DNA from: Gillisia sp. Hel_I_86
GTDB lineage: Bacteria; Bacteroidota; Bacteroidia; Flavobacteriales; Flavobacteriaceae
Reading direction: 5' to 3'
NCBI RefSeq assembly: GCF_007827275.1
Contig: NZ_VISE01000001.1
Coordinates: 3,410,001-3,474,000 of the forward strand
DNA: 64,000 nucleotides
Position numbers and translations under genes: made by a program. Below, one piece after another: positions 35,762 through 44,638 of this stretch (position 1 is its first letter; each line of letters opens with the position of its first letter). The notes under the pieces are model-generated. The model searched no databases and was not told the origin of the DNA. It saw nothing but the letters and a program-made list of their open reading frames with translations.

Positions 35762-36817
35762 TCAGAGTATTAATTCCGTTAACATTTGTTTTATGTCCAA
35801 ATGTTTTGCTCCTTGAACTGACTTTGAGTTCATTCCAACCAACTCAATCCAATCCATAATTTTTTTCTTTTCAGTCGTTTTTTCATTCCAGTATTCAGTC
35901 AATTCAATTGCTGAAGTGTTAATCAAAATTTCCAAAACAGAATCTATATTATCAAACAGCTTTATAAATACTCTAGGAATGTTTTTATACGTTTTGTTTT
36001 TAATCAAATAATTGGCTTTTCCGCCAGCAGTAAATAAATCCCTTACATTCGGACAAACGACAGCCTCTCGCGTTACAAGCCATATTGCAAGTCGAGCAAA
36101 TTTATCTCCTCGGTTACTGAAAACCTCTGGAAAATATACCATTGCTCTGTTTTTAATCTCTTGCTTTTCTTTTAGGCTTAAATTATTCCAAATATTGATG
36201 ACTAGATTACTTGCTTTCTCTGTGTCTTGAATCCACCACAAATCTTGTCCTGGTTTTAATTTACTTTTGTAGTAATCCGTAATTGGTTTAATTGGGTTTT
36301 TCTTTTGACGTAAGGTATCATAAGAAGTATTGATTTTATCAAAAATCGTTTTACCTTCTTCCAAGTTCATATCGATTAAATATCTTGGTGAATGAGTAAC
36401 AACGACTTCCGATAAACATTCTTCGTAAGCACGACATCTAAATTCAATCGGTTTTCCAAGCTTACCGAAAAGCATAAAAATTCGCTCGACATCTTCAACC
36501 CTTGTAGATTCTAAAACGCTATTTCCAGTTGTTTTCCAATGATTTTGAGTTGTGGTTTTGACTTCTATTCCGTAAAATTTTTTTGCAACAATGTCAGGGA
36601 ATTTTTGACCTCCAATTACTTGAATTGAGTTTTCAAAAGCTGTACCAACTGCCAATTCAGTCATTATATTACCGACATATGGCTCTAGTTTGTTACCTCT
36701 TAATTGCTCAATTTTTTTCGGTGATTTCTTTGCGTGAGCATTTAATTCTGTGATTGTTGAATTTAATAAAGTGTTGAACTCACTTTTGTGTGGTTCTGAA
36801 TTGACGGATACTACCAT
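35762..36817 (-). CDS. Type II restriction endonuclease (cassette C20)
   Basis: 351 residues with a PD-(D/E)XK core: FPDIVAKKFYGIEVKTTTQ gives Pro74-Asp75 and Glu85-Val-Lys87. Flanking segments (HWKTTGNSVLESTRVEDVERI, VTHSPRYLI) look like a conserved restriction endonuclease family; the recognition site cannot be read from sequence. Its start touches the methyltransferase stop (1 nt overlap). The third gene of a C-M-R operon in cassette C20. Confidence 0.85.
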   Translation of the reverse strand: MVVSVNSEPHKSEFNTLLNSTITELNAHAKKSPKKIEQLRGNKLEPYVGNIMTELAVGTAFENSIQVIGGQKFPDIVAKKFYGIEVKTTTQNHWKTTGNSVLESTRVEDVERIFMLFGKLGKPIEFRCRAYEECLSEVVVTHSPRYLIDMNLEEGKTIFDKINTSYDTLRQKKNPIKPITDYYKSKLKPGQDLWWIQDTEKASNLVINIWNNLSLKEKQEIKNRAMVYFPEVFSNRGDKFARLAIWLVTREAVVCPNVRDLFTAGGKANYLIKNKTYKNIPRVFIKLFDNIDSVLEILINTSAIELTEYWNEKTTEKKKIMDWIELVGMNSKSVQGAKHLDIKQMLTELIL

Positions 36818-38181
36818 TATTTTTTAAAATATAAATCCCAAACATTTTCTATTCTCTTTGCCAAATTGTATGCGAGTAGTGGTGGAACAGCATTACCAAT
36901 TACTTTGTACGCTTTTGAAGGGCTTACTAAATATGAACCTTTATGACCTTGTTTGTTTGCGATTACAAATTCATAATCAGGTGGAAAAGTTTGAATTAAA
37001 GCACATTCCCTTGGTGTCAAACGTCTTTCTTTAAGTCCTTTGGAAAGTTCATCTGTTAAAATTCCTCCGTTTTTTTTCGATAGTCTTCTAAACTCTATAT
37101 TTCCGTGATGTTCTGCTCTAATTGTTGGACTTATTCCATCTGGCTTAATTTCTATTTGTCCTTGGCAATGTTTACCCATAAATTTTGCTTTCGAGTAAAA
37201 TTGTTGAGATAAATCTTTCGATTTTTCAGGTTCTTCTATTTTCTCAAAAAGCTCTTTTAAATCTACGTGACGTTTTAAATCTTCTCCATCTGTTGTGTAG
37301 GCATGAGTTGGTTTTGGATACGGATTGTATTTGTCTGAAATACTTTCTTTTTCCAATTGTTCAAGTGCAGATTTGTTTAATGCTGATTTCTTAATACCTA
37401 TAAAGAAAACTCGTTCTCTTGATTGCGGAACACCATAATCTGCTGCGTGTAAAACACGAGGATTCAAAACCAAATAACCATTATCTCCAGCAGTAGAAAA
37501 ATCACTTTGAATAATATCTTTTACATTTGAAAGATTAACCAAACCTTTTACATTTTCTGCAATGAAAATTTTTGGTTGAGTTATTTCAATGACTTGTTTC
37601 ATCCACATATAAAGTTGACCACGAGTTTCTTCGGTCGCACAAGTTTCGGTGTTTAGTTCTCCTTTATGATTTTTATGTGAATTAAATCCGTTTCTTTTTC
37701 CAGCAACACTAAAATCTTGACAAGGAAAGCCACCAGTCACAATGTCTATATTTTTAGGAAAAACCTTTGTTCCGCTTTGATGCAGTTTTACCAAATCAAC
37801 AATGCTGTCTGTTTGGTAATCTTCTGCATTGTGTCCTCTTTTTGAAAAGTAGTTTACCCAAGCGTTTCTTGCATCTTTCAAAATATCATTTGCAAAAACT
37901 GTTTTAAAACGTGTTTTTGAAAGGTTTACAAAGTTGTTTTCAAGTTCTTCCTTTATGAAATTAGGGTTTAAAATTTCGTTTACAGATGATTTTAAAACTG
38001 AAAAATTGCCCTCAAAACCTAAATCCATTCCACCACAACCAGAAAATAGGGAAAGCATATTTAAAGTAGATTTATCTACTTTATTTTCTTTTTTCTTTTT
38101 TTCTTTTGTGTAGAATTTTACAGCCAATTGAGGTTCCTCAACTACGCTTGTATTTTCTGTATCAGTCGTTAATGTTCGCAT
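36817..38181 (-). CDS. C5-cytosine DNA methyltransferase (cassette C20)
   Basis: A 454-residue modification enzyme. Motif I is MLSLFSGCGGMDLGFEG at about residues 42-58. The catalytic Cys154 lies in GGFPCQDFSVAGKRNGF, ENVKGLVNL is motif VI, QSRERVFFIGI is motif VIII and YKVIGNAVPPLLA is motif X. A long insertion (residues about 60-95) separates motifs I and II. It lies 2 bp after the controller gene and should protect sites before the endonuclease accumulates. Confidence 0.93.
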   Translation of the reverse strand: MRTLTTDTENTSVVEEPQLAVKFYTKEKKKKENKVDKSTLNMLSLFSGCGGMDLGFEGNFSVLKSSVNEILNPNFIKEELENNFVNLSKTRFKTVFANDILKDARNAWVNYFSKRGHNAEDYQTDSIVDLVKLHQSGTKVFPKNIDIVTGGFPCQDFSVAGKRNGFNSHKNHKGELNTETCATEETRGQLYMWMKQVIEITQPKIFIAENVKGLVNLSNVKDIIQSDFSTAGDNGYLVLNPRVLHAADYGVPQSRERVFFIGIKKSALNKSALEQLEKESISDKYNPYPKPTHAYTTDGEDLKRHVDLKELFEKIEEPEKSKDLSQQFYSKAKFMGKHCQGQIEIKPDGISPTIRAEHHGNIEFRRLSKKNGGILTDELSKGLKERRLTPRECALIQTFPPDYEFVIANKQGHKGSYLVSPSKAYKVIGNAVPPLLAYNLAKRIENVWDLYFKK

Positions 38182-38183
38182 AG

Positions 38184-38492
38184 TTAGTTTTGAATTGGGT
38201 GTGATTTTAAATATTTGATTTTTTTCTCTGCAACTTTTAGCACTTTACTTGCACAATCTTCGTCTGCAATTTCATAGGCAATTTTGTCACTTATAAATTG
38301 TATCAACAACTCGTCTTTGTCGAGTTTTAGTATTTCTGCAAGTTTGTCCAACATTTCTTTTGTCGGTTTTCGCTCGTTTCTTTCGATTTTGCTCAATATA
38401 GCTTGGTCGATATCAACATAGGCAGAAACTTGCCTTAAAAGAAGTCCGAGAGTCTGTCTTTTATTCCGTAAAATTTGTCCGATTGTTTCCAT
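38184..38492 (-). CDS. XRE-family controller (C) protein of the R-M module (cassette C20)
   Basis: 102 residues from the ATG at 38492; the longer frame starts at a TTG inside the operator and is unlikely. The helix-turn-helix is GQILRNKRQTLGLLLRQVSAYVDIDQAILSKIERNERKPTKEM broken into the usual five helices, with a short C-terminal tail. R-M controller proteins bind C-boxes upstream of their own gene to time endonuclease expression. A matching inverted repeat lies just upstream (38507-38523). It is the first gene of the operon. Confidence 0.85.
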   Translation of the reverse strand: METIGQILRNKRQTLGLLLRQVSAYVDIDQAILSKIERNERKPTKEMLDKLAEILKLDKDELLIQFISDKIAYEIADEDCASKVLKVAEKKIKYLKSHPIQN

Positions 38493-38506
38493 TTGAAAAT
38501 TATTAC

Positions 38507-38538
38507 TTGACAATAAGTGTCAAATATAGCTTGTCAAA
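38507..38538 (-). promoter_or_regulatory. Probable C-box operator of the R-M controller
   Basis: TTGACA (38507-38512) and TGTCAA (38518-38523) form an inverted repeat with a 5-bp centre. A further half-site, TTGTCAAA, follows at 38531-38538. It begins 15 bp upstream of the controller start codon, where autoregulatory C-boxes lie. Assignment is by position and symmetry. Confidence 0.6.
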
Positions 38539-38674
38539 TTTTGGAAAACAAGAAATTCCGATTGTATTTTTTCGAGCGTTGGGAAATTTTAGCTCTTTTG
38601 GTTTTTAGAGCGTTGGAATTGAGCGTTGGCAAAAACCGAAAGTGCTAAAATATGCGGCTGGTTAGTATGAAACA
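38539..38674 (-). promoter_or_regulatory. Leader of the second R-M cassette with AGCGTTGG repeats
   Basis: It contains TTTTTTCGAGCGTTGG (38567-38582), a second GAGCGTTGG near 38608 and TTGAGCGTTGGCAAAAA near 38619-38635, matching the leader of the HpaII-like module near 6775-6810. The right arm of C20 (AAACACAAC) ends at 38678. Confidence 0.4.
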
Positions 38675-38802
38675 CAACGGTCTTGTTTAACGCAAGTGGC
38701 GTGGAATGGGGACGCGAACTTGTCGGCTTTGTTGTTTTTTCCTTGGTCTCTAAAATAGCACTTTTCACCAGAATGCCCGCCATTTGCTGTTAAACGATGT
38801 TG
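38675..38802 (-). repeat. attC of cassette C19
   Basis: A complete standard site with CCCGCCATTTGC. The edge continues GTTGCACCGCGTAGC, the start of an ORF-less family 1 cassette. C19 arms pair at 13 of 15 positions (GCTATGCGTTGCAAC). Confidence 0.9.
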
Positions 38803-39349
38803 CACCGCGTAGCGATCCTCGGAATATGTTGTTTTGTTGCCAGCCTTTTTAAGTCATTTTGTTCTTTTCCAAATCTTGATTTTATTTTCACGTCCGAACA
38901 AGAGCCAGTTTTTTAATTTTTTTGTTCTTGATTATTTTTGTCATTTTTCACGTCTTGGTTATTGTCAGAGTGGTAAATCTAAAGCTATTCATTTTATCCA
39001 TTTTTCATGCTTGAGTAAAAGTCGGAATAATAAGCTGAATGCATCTATTTTTATTTTTTTTTACGCCCGAATAAAAGTTTACGTACAGATTTTAAAAATT
39101 CTCGAGTATTTCTTCTTCTTTTCATTTATTCTTTATCTAATCAAAATCCGCGGACTGATTTTAAGAGCATCCAATTTTCACGTTTTTCATCTTTTTAAAT
39201 TTTTCCCGTAAACCTTGCGGTTGAGTGGTTTTTCTTTTAACTAAAATCTTGAAAAAGTCAACGCAACAGTTGCGGGAGATTGGTTTTTATCAATTAAAAC
39301 TTCAAATATGTTCTTTACGAGATTTTGTTTCCGAGCTATGCGTTGCAAC
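38800..39349 (-). other. ORF-less cassette C19 (family 1)
   Basis: About 545 bp, nearly identical to C17 and C10. It contains the CGATCCTCGGAATATG start, repeat units at roughly 55-60 bp spacing, and the perfect palindrome CGCAACAGTTGCG at 39262-39274. No credible gene on either strand. Confidence 0.75.
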
Positions 39350-39475
39350 GGTCTCGTATATCGACAAGTGGCGCGGAATTATGGATGCGGATTTGTCGGC
39401 TTAACGTTTTTGTTTGTTATGGAAACTAATTTAGTTCTTTTCTACGAAACCCGCCATTTGCGATATACGTTGTTA
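39346..39475 (-). repeat. Divergent attC of cassette C18 (TATATCGACAAG type)
   Basis: The second example of the 32110 type, differing from it at only a few bases (AACGTTTTTGTT for AACTGTTTTGTT; TCTACGAAACCC for TCTATTAAACCC). The C18 arms GTTAGCTAC and GTAGCTAAC pair over nine bases. The toxin stop overlaps its edge. Confidence 0.87.
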
Positions 39476-39895
39476 GCTACTGGCGGTTCCACGTAAATAT
39501 GTTTCAGGAGTCATTACTGCCAATTCACTCTTTTTGTAGTCTTTAATATTTCTAGTTAAGACAATGCTTATTTTACCATTTTTGAGTGCCGAATAATTTT
39601 GCAGTGCATCCTCAAAATCTTTGAAATCTGAGTTTAATGAATCAAGAACAACCTCCTTATCAATTTGCAATACATCTACTATTGTCAAAAGTTGTTTAAT
39701 CTTTTCAATTACTATTTCGTGTTTTGCCGTTTTTCTTAATAAATAGTAAGTGTTACAAATTATTACAGGAGTTGTAAATCCTTTTAATTTATTTTCTTCG
39801 CATAAGTTCAAAATATCTGTTGCAAATTCTGAAAATGGTTCTCTGTCAAAGAAGAAATCTAAAATGACATCAGTATCAATAAGAACGTTTTCCAT
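39473..39895 (-). CDS. VapC-type PIN-domain toxin (cassette C18)
   Basis: 140 residues. VLIDTDVILDFFFDREPFSEFA gives the first catalytic Asp, SDFKDFEDALQNYSALKNG the central acidic pair, and IVLTRNIKDYKKSELAVMTPETYL the last. This is the Bacteroidota form of VapC that pairs with DUF6364 antitoxins. The stop is inside the attC edge. The sister system in C1 has the same organisation. Confidence 0.9.
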   Translation of the reverse strand: MENVLIDTDVILDFFFDREPFSEFATDILNLCEENKLKGFTTPVIICNTYYLLRKTAKHEIVIEKIKQLLTIVDVLQIDKEVVLDSLNSDFKDFEDALQNYSALKNGKISIVLTRNIKDYKKSELAVMTPETYLRGTASS

Positions 39896-40149
39896 TATTT
39901 ATATTTTTCTTCTAAGCGATTTCTAAGTTCTTTTTTGTAGTCCATGTTTTTAGACATTTTAAATGATCCTTTTAAAGATTTCACTACAGGATTGAGTCTT
40001 TTATCCTTTTGTTTTTGTTCTTCTTTTGTAAGAACTTTTAAATAGTTTTCAATAATATCTGAAAGGCTACGATTTTTTTCTTTCGCGTAATCTTTTGCCC
40101 TTTTTATAATTTCTTGTTCTATCGTCAATGTGAGTTTAGTATTCATCAC
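39895..40149 (-). CDS. DUF6364-family antitoxin (cassette C18)
   Basis: 84 residues with tandem Met codons at the start. KLTLTIEQEIIKRAKDYAKEKNRSLSDIIENYLKVLTKE is a ribbon-helix-helix DNA-binding unit, and the C-terminal KGSFKMSKNMDYKKELRNRLEEKYK should bind the PIN toxin. Its last base overlaps the toxin start codon region, giving coupled translation. Confidence 0.9.
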   Translation of the reverse strand: MMNTKLTLTIEQEIIKRAKDYAKEKNRSLSDIIENYLKVLTKEEQKQKDKRLNPVVKSLKGSFKMSKNMDYKKELRNRLEEKYK

Positions 40150-40246
40150 TTTTGAATTGAAAGTTATAAATACAAATATAATGAAGAATTTAGTTCACAC
40201 GTGTTATTTTTTAATTATTTGCACGATTTTGTAATCCGCTTGTAGC

Positions 40247-40374
40247 TAACGGTCTTGTTTAACGCAAGTGGCGTGGGGTAAGGACGCGAACTTGTCGGCT
40301 TTGTTGTTTTTTACTTGGTCTCTAAAATAACACTTTTCACTGGAATGCCCGCTATTTGCTGTTAAACGATGTTG
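40247..40374 (-). repeat. attC of cassette C17
   Basis: A complete standard site with GGGGTAAGGACGCG, the same private variant as 51476. It is followed by GTTGCACCGCG, the start of ORF-less C17. Confidence 0.9.
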
Positions 40375-40922
40375 CACCGCGTAGCGATCCTCGGAATATG
40401 TTGTTTTGTTGCCAGCCTTTTTAAGTCATTTTGTTCTTTTCTGAATCTTGATTTTATTTTTCACGTCCGAGCAAGAGCCAGTTTTTTAATTTTTTTGTTC
40501 TTGATTATTTTTGTCATTTTTCTCGTCTTGGTTATTGTCAGAGTGGTAAATCTAAAGCTATTCATTTTATCCATTTTTCATGCTTGAGTAAAAGTCGGAA
40601 TAATAAGCTGAATGCATCTATTTTTATTTTTTTTTACGCCCGAATAAAAGTTTGCGTACAGATTTTAAAAATTCTCAAGTATTTCTTCTTCTTTTCATTT
40701 ATTCTTTATCTAATCAAAATCCGCGGACTGATTTTAAGAGCATCCAATTTTCACGTTTTTCATCTTTTTAAATTTTTCCCGTAAACCTTGCGGTTGAGTG
40801 GTTTTTCTTTTAACTAAAATCTTGAAAAAGTCAACGCAACAGTTGCGGGAGATTGGTTTTTATCAATTAAAACTTCAAATATGTTCTTTACGAGATTTTG
40901 TTTCTGAGCTATGCGTTGCAAC
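40372..40922 (-). other. ORF-less cassette C17 (family 1)
   Basis: About 545 bp matching C19 and C10 with few changes (for example TTTCTGAGC for TTTCCGAGC near the end). The palindrome CGCAACAGTTGCG lies at 40835-40847. No gene. Plus-strand frames of 60-70 codons exist but are interrupted differently in each copy. Confidence 0.75.
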
Positions 40923-41045
40923 GGTCTTGTATAACGCAAGTGGCGTGGGTACGGACACGTTTTTGTCGGCTTTGTTGTTTTTTACTTGATCCCTAAAATA
41001 ACACTTTTCAGCAGAATACCCGCTATTTGCTGTTATACGATGTTG
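40919..41045 (-). repeat. attC of cassette C16
   Basis: A complete site of the TATAACG/GTTATACG subtype (also at 57653), with GTGGGTACGGACACG one base shorter than most. The C16 arms GTTGGCATT and AATGCCAAC pair over nine bases. Confidence 0.9.
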
Positions 41046-41061
41046 GCATTTCGTTGTTTTT

Positions 41062-42522
41062 CTATACTCCATATATTTCAACAATTTTACCCTCTTTGTT
41101 AAATACAAATTTCACTTCACTTTTAATGTCTTTATACGTGCCAGCTTTAAGATCAAAAAATCTAAAATTGGTGTAGAGAATATATGTGGTAGGATTAACT
41201 ATTTGAATTTTTTGAATGATATTTTGAGCAAATTTAGTATTGCTCCAAGCGTTTTGGTATTGTGTATAGAGTTCTTTAGAAGTTGGATAATTAGTGTTCC
41301 AATATCTTTTTAGATTACTAGAGTAGTATTGATTTATTTTTTCAAAACTTCGATTTTCCTCTGCTAAAAGGAAATCTTCAATAACTTTCTTGAAACCTAG
41401 ATTATTACTGTTTCGCAAATAGAAATCAATTTCTTCTTGTTCAACTGCTTTAACATATGATAAGAAGAATACTCCATTTAATGAACTTCCCCCATCTGGT
41501 CGACCTTCATCAAAAGCAAATTTTACTCTGCGACCAGCCTTTAATAATTCAGGTAATTGTCGCATACAAGCACTACACATATTTGGACCATAACCATAAT
41601 CTAGATTAAATTTTATTCTCTTGCCATTTAAACTCCCATAATTAGTTTCCCATTTCTTACCAGTTTTTATTATTTCCATAACAACATTTTCCACCATTTG
41701 ATCTTCTAAATTTGAATCGGTTATAACTCCATACATAAAATCATAACCATCTGAGATTCTGGAATAGAACTCTAAATTTTCTTGGTTATATAGCATATCC
41801 ATTGTATACTCGTAAAAATCATTAGGATTTTCGCTTAAAGGTGGAGGAATAGCAGATTTGTAATCTAAATTATATGCTTTTTCCCAACCTTCTTTGATTG
41901 CGCGGATTCTATCTTCCTTTTTAGGATGACTTGCTGATTCTACGTTTGATCCAAGTTTTTTAATAGCCTTAGTTGCTTGATCTAGTGAAGCTCCCATTTT
42001 ATATAAAACAAAACCAGAAAAATTATCTGCTTCTAATTCTGCCTTGTGACTATCTTCCAACTCTTTTAATGTATGACCAGATAAATGATGACCAATTTCA
42101 TGAGCCAAGATTGATATTGAACTCCAATAGGAATTTGTTTCTGAATCGGCAAAATCTAGAAGTCGTTTATCGTAAAGTATAAATCTTTCGTTATTAATTA
42201 TGGTTGCTACAGCATTTTCAATATCTGCTTGGTAAATTTTAAAATTTAATGGAATACCAGAAAATGAAGTTATATTTTGAATTACATCAATTTCTTTCTT
42301 ATCTGCTAAATAAATCTCGATCTCATCACCTTTGCTATCTTCATTATAAGAGCATCCACTTTCCAAATTTTTTATAATTCCCTTATCAGAATTTGTGGAG
42401 GGTAACTTAATACTCGTAATATTTTGATTCAAAGTTTTGTCTTTGGAAGTACGATTGTTATTACAACTAAAAACCAATATGGCAACTGTTAATAATATAA
42501 ATGTGATTTTCGCTTGCTTCAT
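41062..42522 (-). CDS. Zinc-metallopeptidase lipoprotein, M48-like (cassette C16)
   Basis: 486 residues. Signal peptide and lipobox (VAILVFSC, Cys20) predict a lipid-anchored envelope protein. HEIGHH at 141-146 and Glu164 in AELEADNFSG form a zinc site of M48 type. A Cys pair (MCSACMRQ) and a C-terminal domain that looks like an NTF2/DUF3887-type fold (DFLLAEENRSFEKINQYY...) follow. It is the downstream gene of C16, 1 bp after the 180-residue gene. The substrate is unknown. Confidence 0.85.
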   Translation of the reverse strand: MKQAKITFILLTVAILVFSCNNNRTSKDKTLNQNITSIKLPSTNSDKGIIKNLESGCSYNEDSKGDEIEIYLADKKEIDVIQNITSFSGIPLNFKIYQADIENAVATIINNERFILYDKRLLDFADSETNSYWSSISILAHEIGHHLSGHTLKELEDSHKAELEADNFSGFVLYKMGASLDQATKAIKKLGSNVESASHPKKEDRIRAIKEGWEKAYNLDYKSAIPPPLSENPNDFYEYTMDMLYNQENLEFYSRISDGYDFMYGVITDSNLEDQMVENVVMEIIKTGKKWETNYGSLNGKRIKFNLDYGYGPNMCSACMRQLPELLKAGRRVKFAFDEGRPDGGSSLNGVFFLSYVKAVEQEEIDFYLRNSNNLGFKKVIEDFLLAEENRSFEKINQYYSSNLKRYWNTNYPTSKELYTQYQNAWSNTKFAQNIIQKIQIVNPTTYILYTNFRFFDLKAGTYKDIKSEVKFVFNKEGKIVEIYGV

Positions 42523-42523
42523 A

Positions 42524-43066
42524 TTATTCGGATTTAGATTCCAAAATTATTTTATCGGTGTTGATGTCATTAATCCCAAATTCATTTAACTTTTTGAAAA
42601 GAATATTTGCGTTTCCACTATTAATTAATTTATTTTCTTTTTGAAAAGATTTAAAATCGCAATTAAATGGTAGTTTTTTCAAAATTTCTATAAATTCTTC
42701 TTCTTTATTTTTTTCTAAAATCTTAAATCCTAAAAACCGAGTTTCAATATCCAGAGTTCTTAAAAATTGATTTCTATCTATTTTTCCCTGATAACATTCA
42801 ATAATTGAGAGATCATAATCTTTGTTATTAAATATTGGGCTTTTATCAATTCTATTAAAACCGCAATAATTTATTAATTTTTCAGAAATAAATGGTATAC
42901 GAAAACCAAATTGATCTAGATAATAATTGTCGAAATATCGATCTTTTTCGGTAGATAATATTTTTACCTTTATCCTGTTAGAATCCGATTCTAAAATGCG
43001 TACTGGAAAAAAATTATATTTTAAGGGATTGTATAATTCAATATAATTCCCGGATTCTAAATTCAT
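42524..43066 (-). CDS. Hypothetical protein (cassette C16)
   Basis: 180 residues from the ATG at 43066; a further 8 codons upstream are open. It is soluble, with a beta-rich N-terminal half (YIELYNPLKYNFFPVRILESDSNRIKVKIL) and a helical C-terminal half. No signal peptide and no family recognised. It is transcribed just ahead of the metallopeptidase lipoprotein in a two-gene cassette, so the two probably act together, but the sequence does not show how. Confidence 0.65.
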   Translation of the reverse strand: MNLESGNYIELYNPLKYNFFPVRILESDSNRIKVKILSTEKDRYFDNYYLDQFGFRIPFISEKLINYCGFNRIDKSPIFNNKDYDLSIIECYQGKIDRNQFLRTLDIETRFLGFKILEKNKEEEFIEILKKLPFNCDFKSFQKENKLINSGNANILFKKLNEFGINDINTDKIILESKSE

Positions 43067-43097
43067 AATGATCTGTATTTTTCTAAACAATGAATGC

Positions 43098-43225
43098 CAA
43101 CGGTCTTGTTTAACGCAAGTGGCGTGGAATGGGGACGCGAACTTGTCGGCTTTGTTGTTTTTTCCTTGGTCTCTAAAATAACACTTTTCACTAGAATGCC
43201 CGCTATTTGCTGTTAAACGATGTTG
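43098..43225 (-). repeat. attC of cassette C15
   Basis: A complete standard site with CACTAGAATGCCCG, shared with 51476-51603 beside the near-identical cassette C6. Next to it C15 begins GTTGTATTTCG. Confidence 0.9.
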
Positions 43226-43769
43226 TATTTCGTGGCGATCCTCGGAATATGTTGTTTTGTCGCCAGCCTTTTTAAGTCATTTTGTTCTTTTCTGAATTTT
43301 GATTTTATTTTTCACGTCCGAGCAAGACCCAGTTTTTTAATTTTTTTGTTCTTACTTATTTTTGTCATTTTTCACGTCTTGGTTAATGTCAGAATTGTAA
43401 ATCTAAAGGTATTCATTTTTTCCATTTTTCATGCTTGAGTAAAAGTCGGAATAATAAGCTGGAGGCATCTATTTTTATTTTTTTTTACGCCCGAGTAAAA
43501 GTTTGCGTACAGATTTTAAAAATTCTCGAGTATTTCTTCTTCTTTTTATTTATTTTTTATCTAAGTCAAAATCCATACACTGATTTTAAGAGCATCCAAT
43601 TTTCACATTTTTCGTTCTTTTTAATTTTCCATAAAAATTAAGCATGAGTGTTTTTTGTTTTAACTAAAATCTTAAAAAAGTCAGCGTAACAGTTGCGAAT
43701 GATCGGTTTTTAAATTCAGATTTGCCGTTATTTTTTTGCGTATTTTCATTCTGAGCCATGAATTACAAC
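43223..43769 (-). other. ORF-less cassette C15 (family 1)
   Basis: About 545 bp, almost identical to C6 and to C38 without its insertions. Repeat units start near 43311, 43371, 43424 and 43483 on the plus strand, each TTTTTCAYGYYYGAGTAAAAG-like. The palindrome is imperfect here (GCGTAACAGTTGCG at 43684-43697). No gene seen. Confidence 0.75.
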
Positions 43770-43893
43770 GGTCTTGTTTAACGCAAGTGGCGTGGAGTAG
43801 GGACGCGAACCTGTCGGCTTAGTTGTTTGTTACTTGGTCTCTAAAATAACACTTTTCATCAAAATACCCGCTATTTGCTGTTAAACGATGTTG
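43766..43893 (-). repeat. attC of cassette C14
   Basis: A complete standard site (GCGAACCTGTCGG in the centre). The C14 arms GTTGCCATTA and TAATGGCAAC pair over ten bases. Confidence 0.9.
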
Positions 43894-44041
43894 CCATTAG
43901 TACTTTTTACTCCTATTTTGTCTTCTCTTTTGTTTGATTGTTTCTCTTCTTGTTTTTGAAGTTGAAAAGCTCAGAATTTTTGACAATTGTTCTAAGAAGT
44001 TTTTTGAAATTTTTGAAGGTCTATATTTGGATATCATATGG

Positions 44042-44638
44042 CTATTGTTCTAATTTATTTATTAATTTATTAACTCTAGATATTCTTGGGGTTATTTCTT
44101 TTTTTACTCTTTTTTTATTTGTGAGATATCCATAAACTCCTATTCCGATTGTAGCTATATTTATAAAGATTAAGCCTATTATAAAGTTTTCTGGTATCTT
44201 ATTCCAAATACTGATATTAAATAGTATCATAATTGGGAAAACTGGCAAAATGCCCCAATAAAAATATGTTTTAAGAAACTTTTTTTGTACTAGAAGATAT
44301 TCCTTGTTTTTTTTGAGATAATTTAGGTAATTTTCTTCCAAATCGCTATGCTTAAATTTTTTAATACGTTGATATTTAATTATTAAATAAACTGCACAAA
44401 TCATTATCAATGCTATTGCCATTTTTGTCAGAATGAATGGAATCTTGAATAATAAAAAAATAGATACTAAAACTCCAAATACAGCTAAAATCGATTCGGA
44501 AAGTTTTAGATAGTTCCACCATTTGTGTAAACGATTTAAACTTGATTGTAATTCAATCATTAATTTTGATTTCTCAAATTTTATACGCTCCTGATTACTG
44601 GACGATTGCCAGATTTTAATTAATTCATCTTCAATCAT
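44042..44638 (-). CDS. Membrane partner of the ECF sigma factor (cassette C14)
   Basis: A 198-residue protein with a cytoplasmic N terminus (about 50 residues, IEDELIKIWQSSSNQERIKFEKSKLM) and four hydrophobic helices in two pairs. Its start overlaps the sigma gene stop by 4 nt. In Flavobacteria, ECF sigma genes are commonly followed by such a protein, probably an anti-sigma factor that holds the sigma at the membrane; that role is inferred. It ends about 150 bp before the attC, in DNA with no visible gene. Confidence 0.7.
   Translation of the reverse strand: MIEDELIKIWQSSSNQERIKFEKSKLMIELQSSLNRLHKWWNYLKLSESILAVFGVLVSIFLLFKIPFILTKMAIALIMICAVYLIIKYQRIKKFKHSDLEENYLNYLKKNKEYLLVQKKFLKTYFYWGILPVFPIMILFNISIWNKIPENFIIGLIFINIATIGIGVYGYLTNKKRVKKEITPRISRVNKLINKLEQ

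Noticed and set aside
40584-40784. Plus-strand frames of 60-72 codons in ORF-less cassettes as real genes
   Set aside because: They are low-complexity Phe/Ile-rich translations of T runs, lie against cassette direction, and their lengths and frames differ between near-identical copies.
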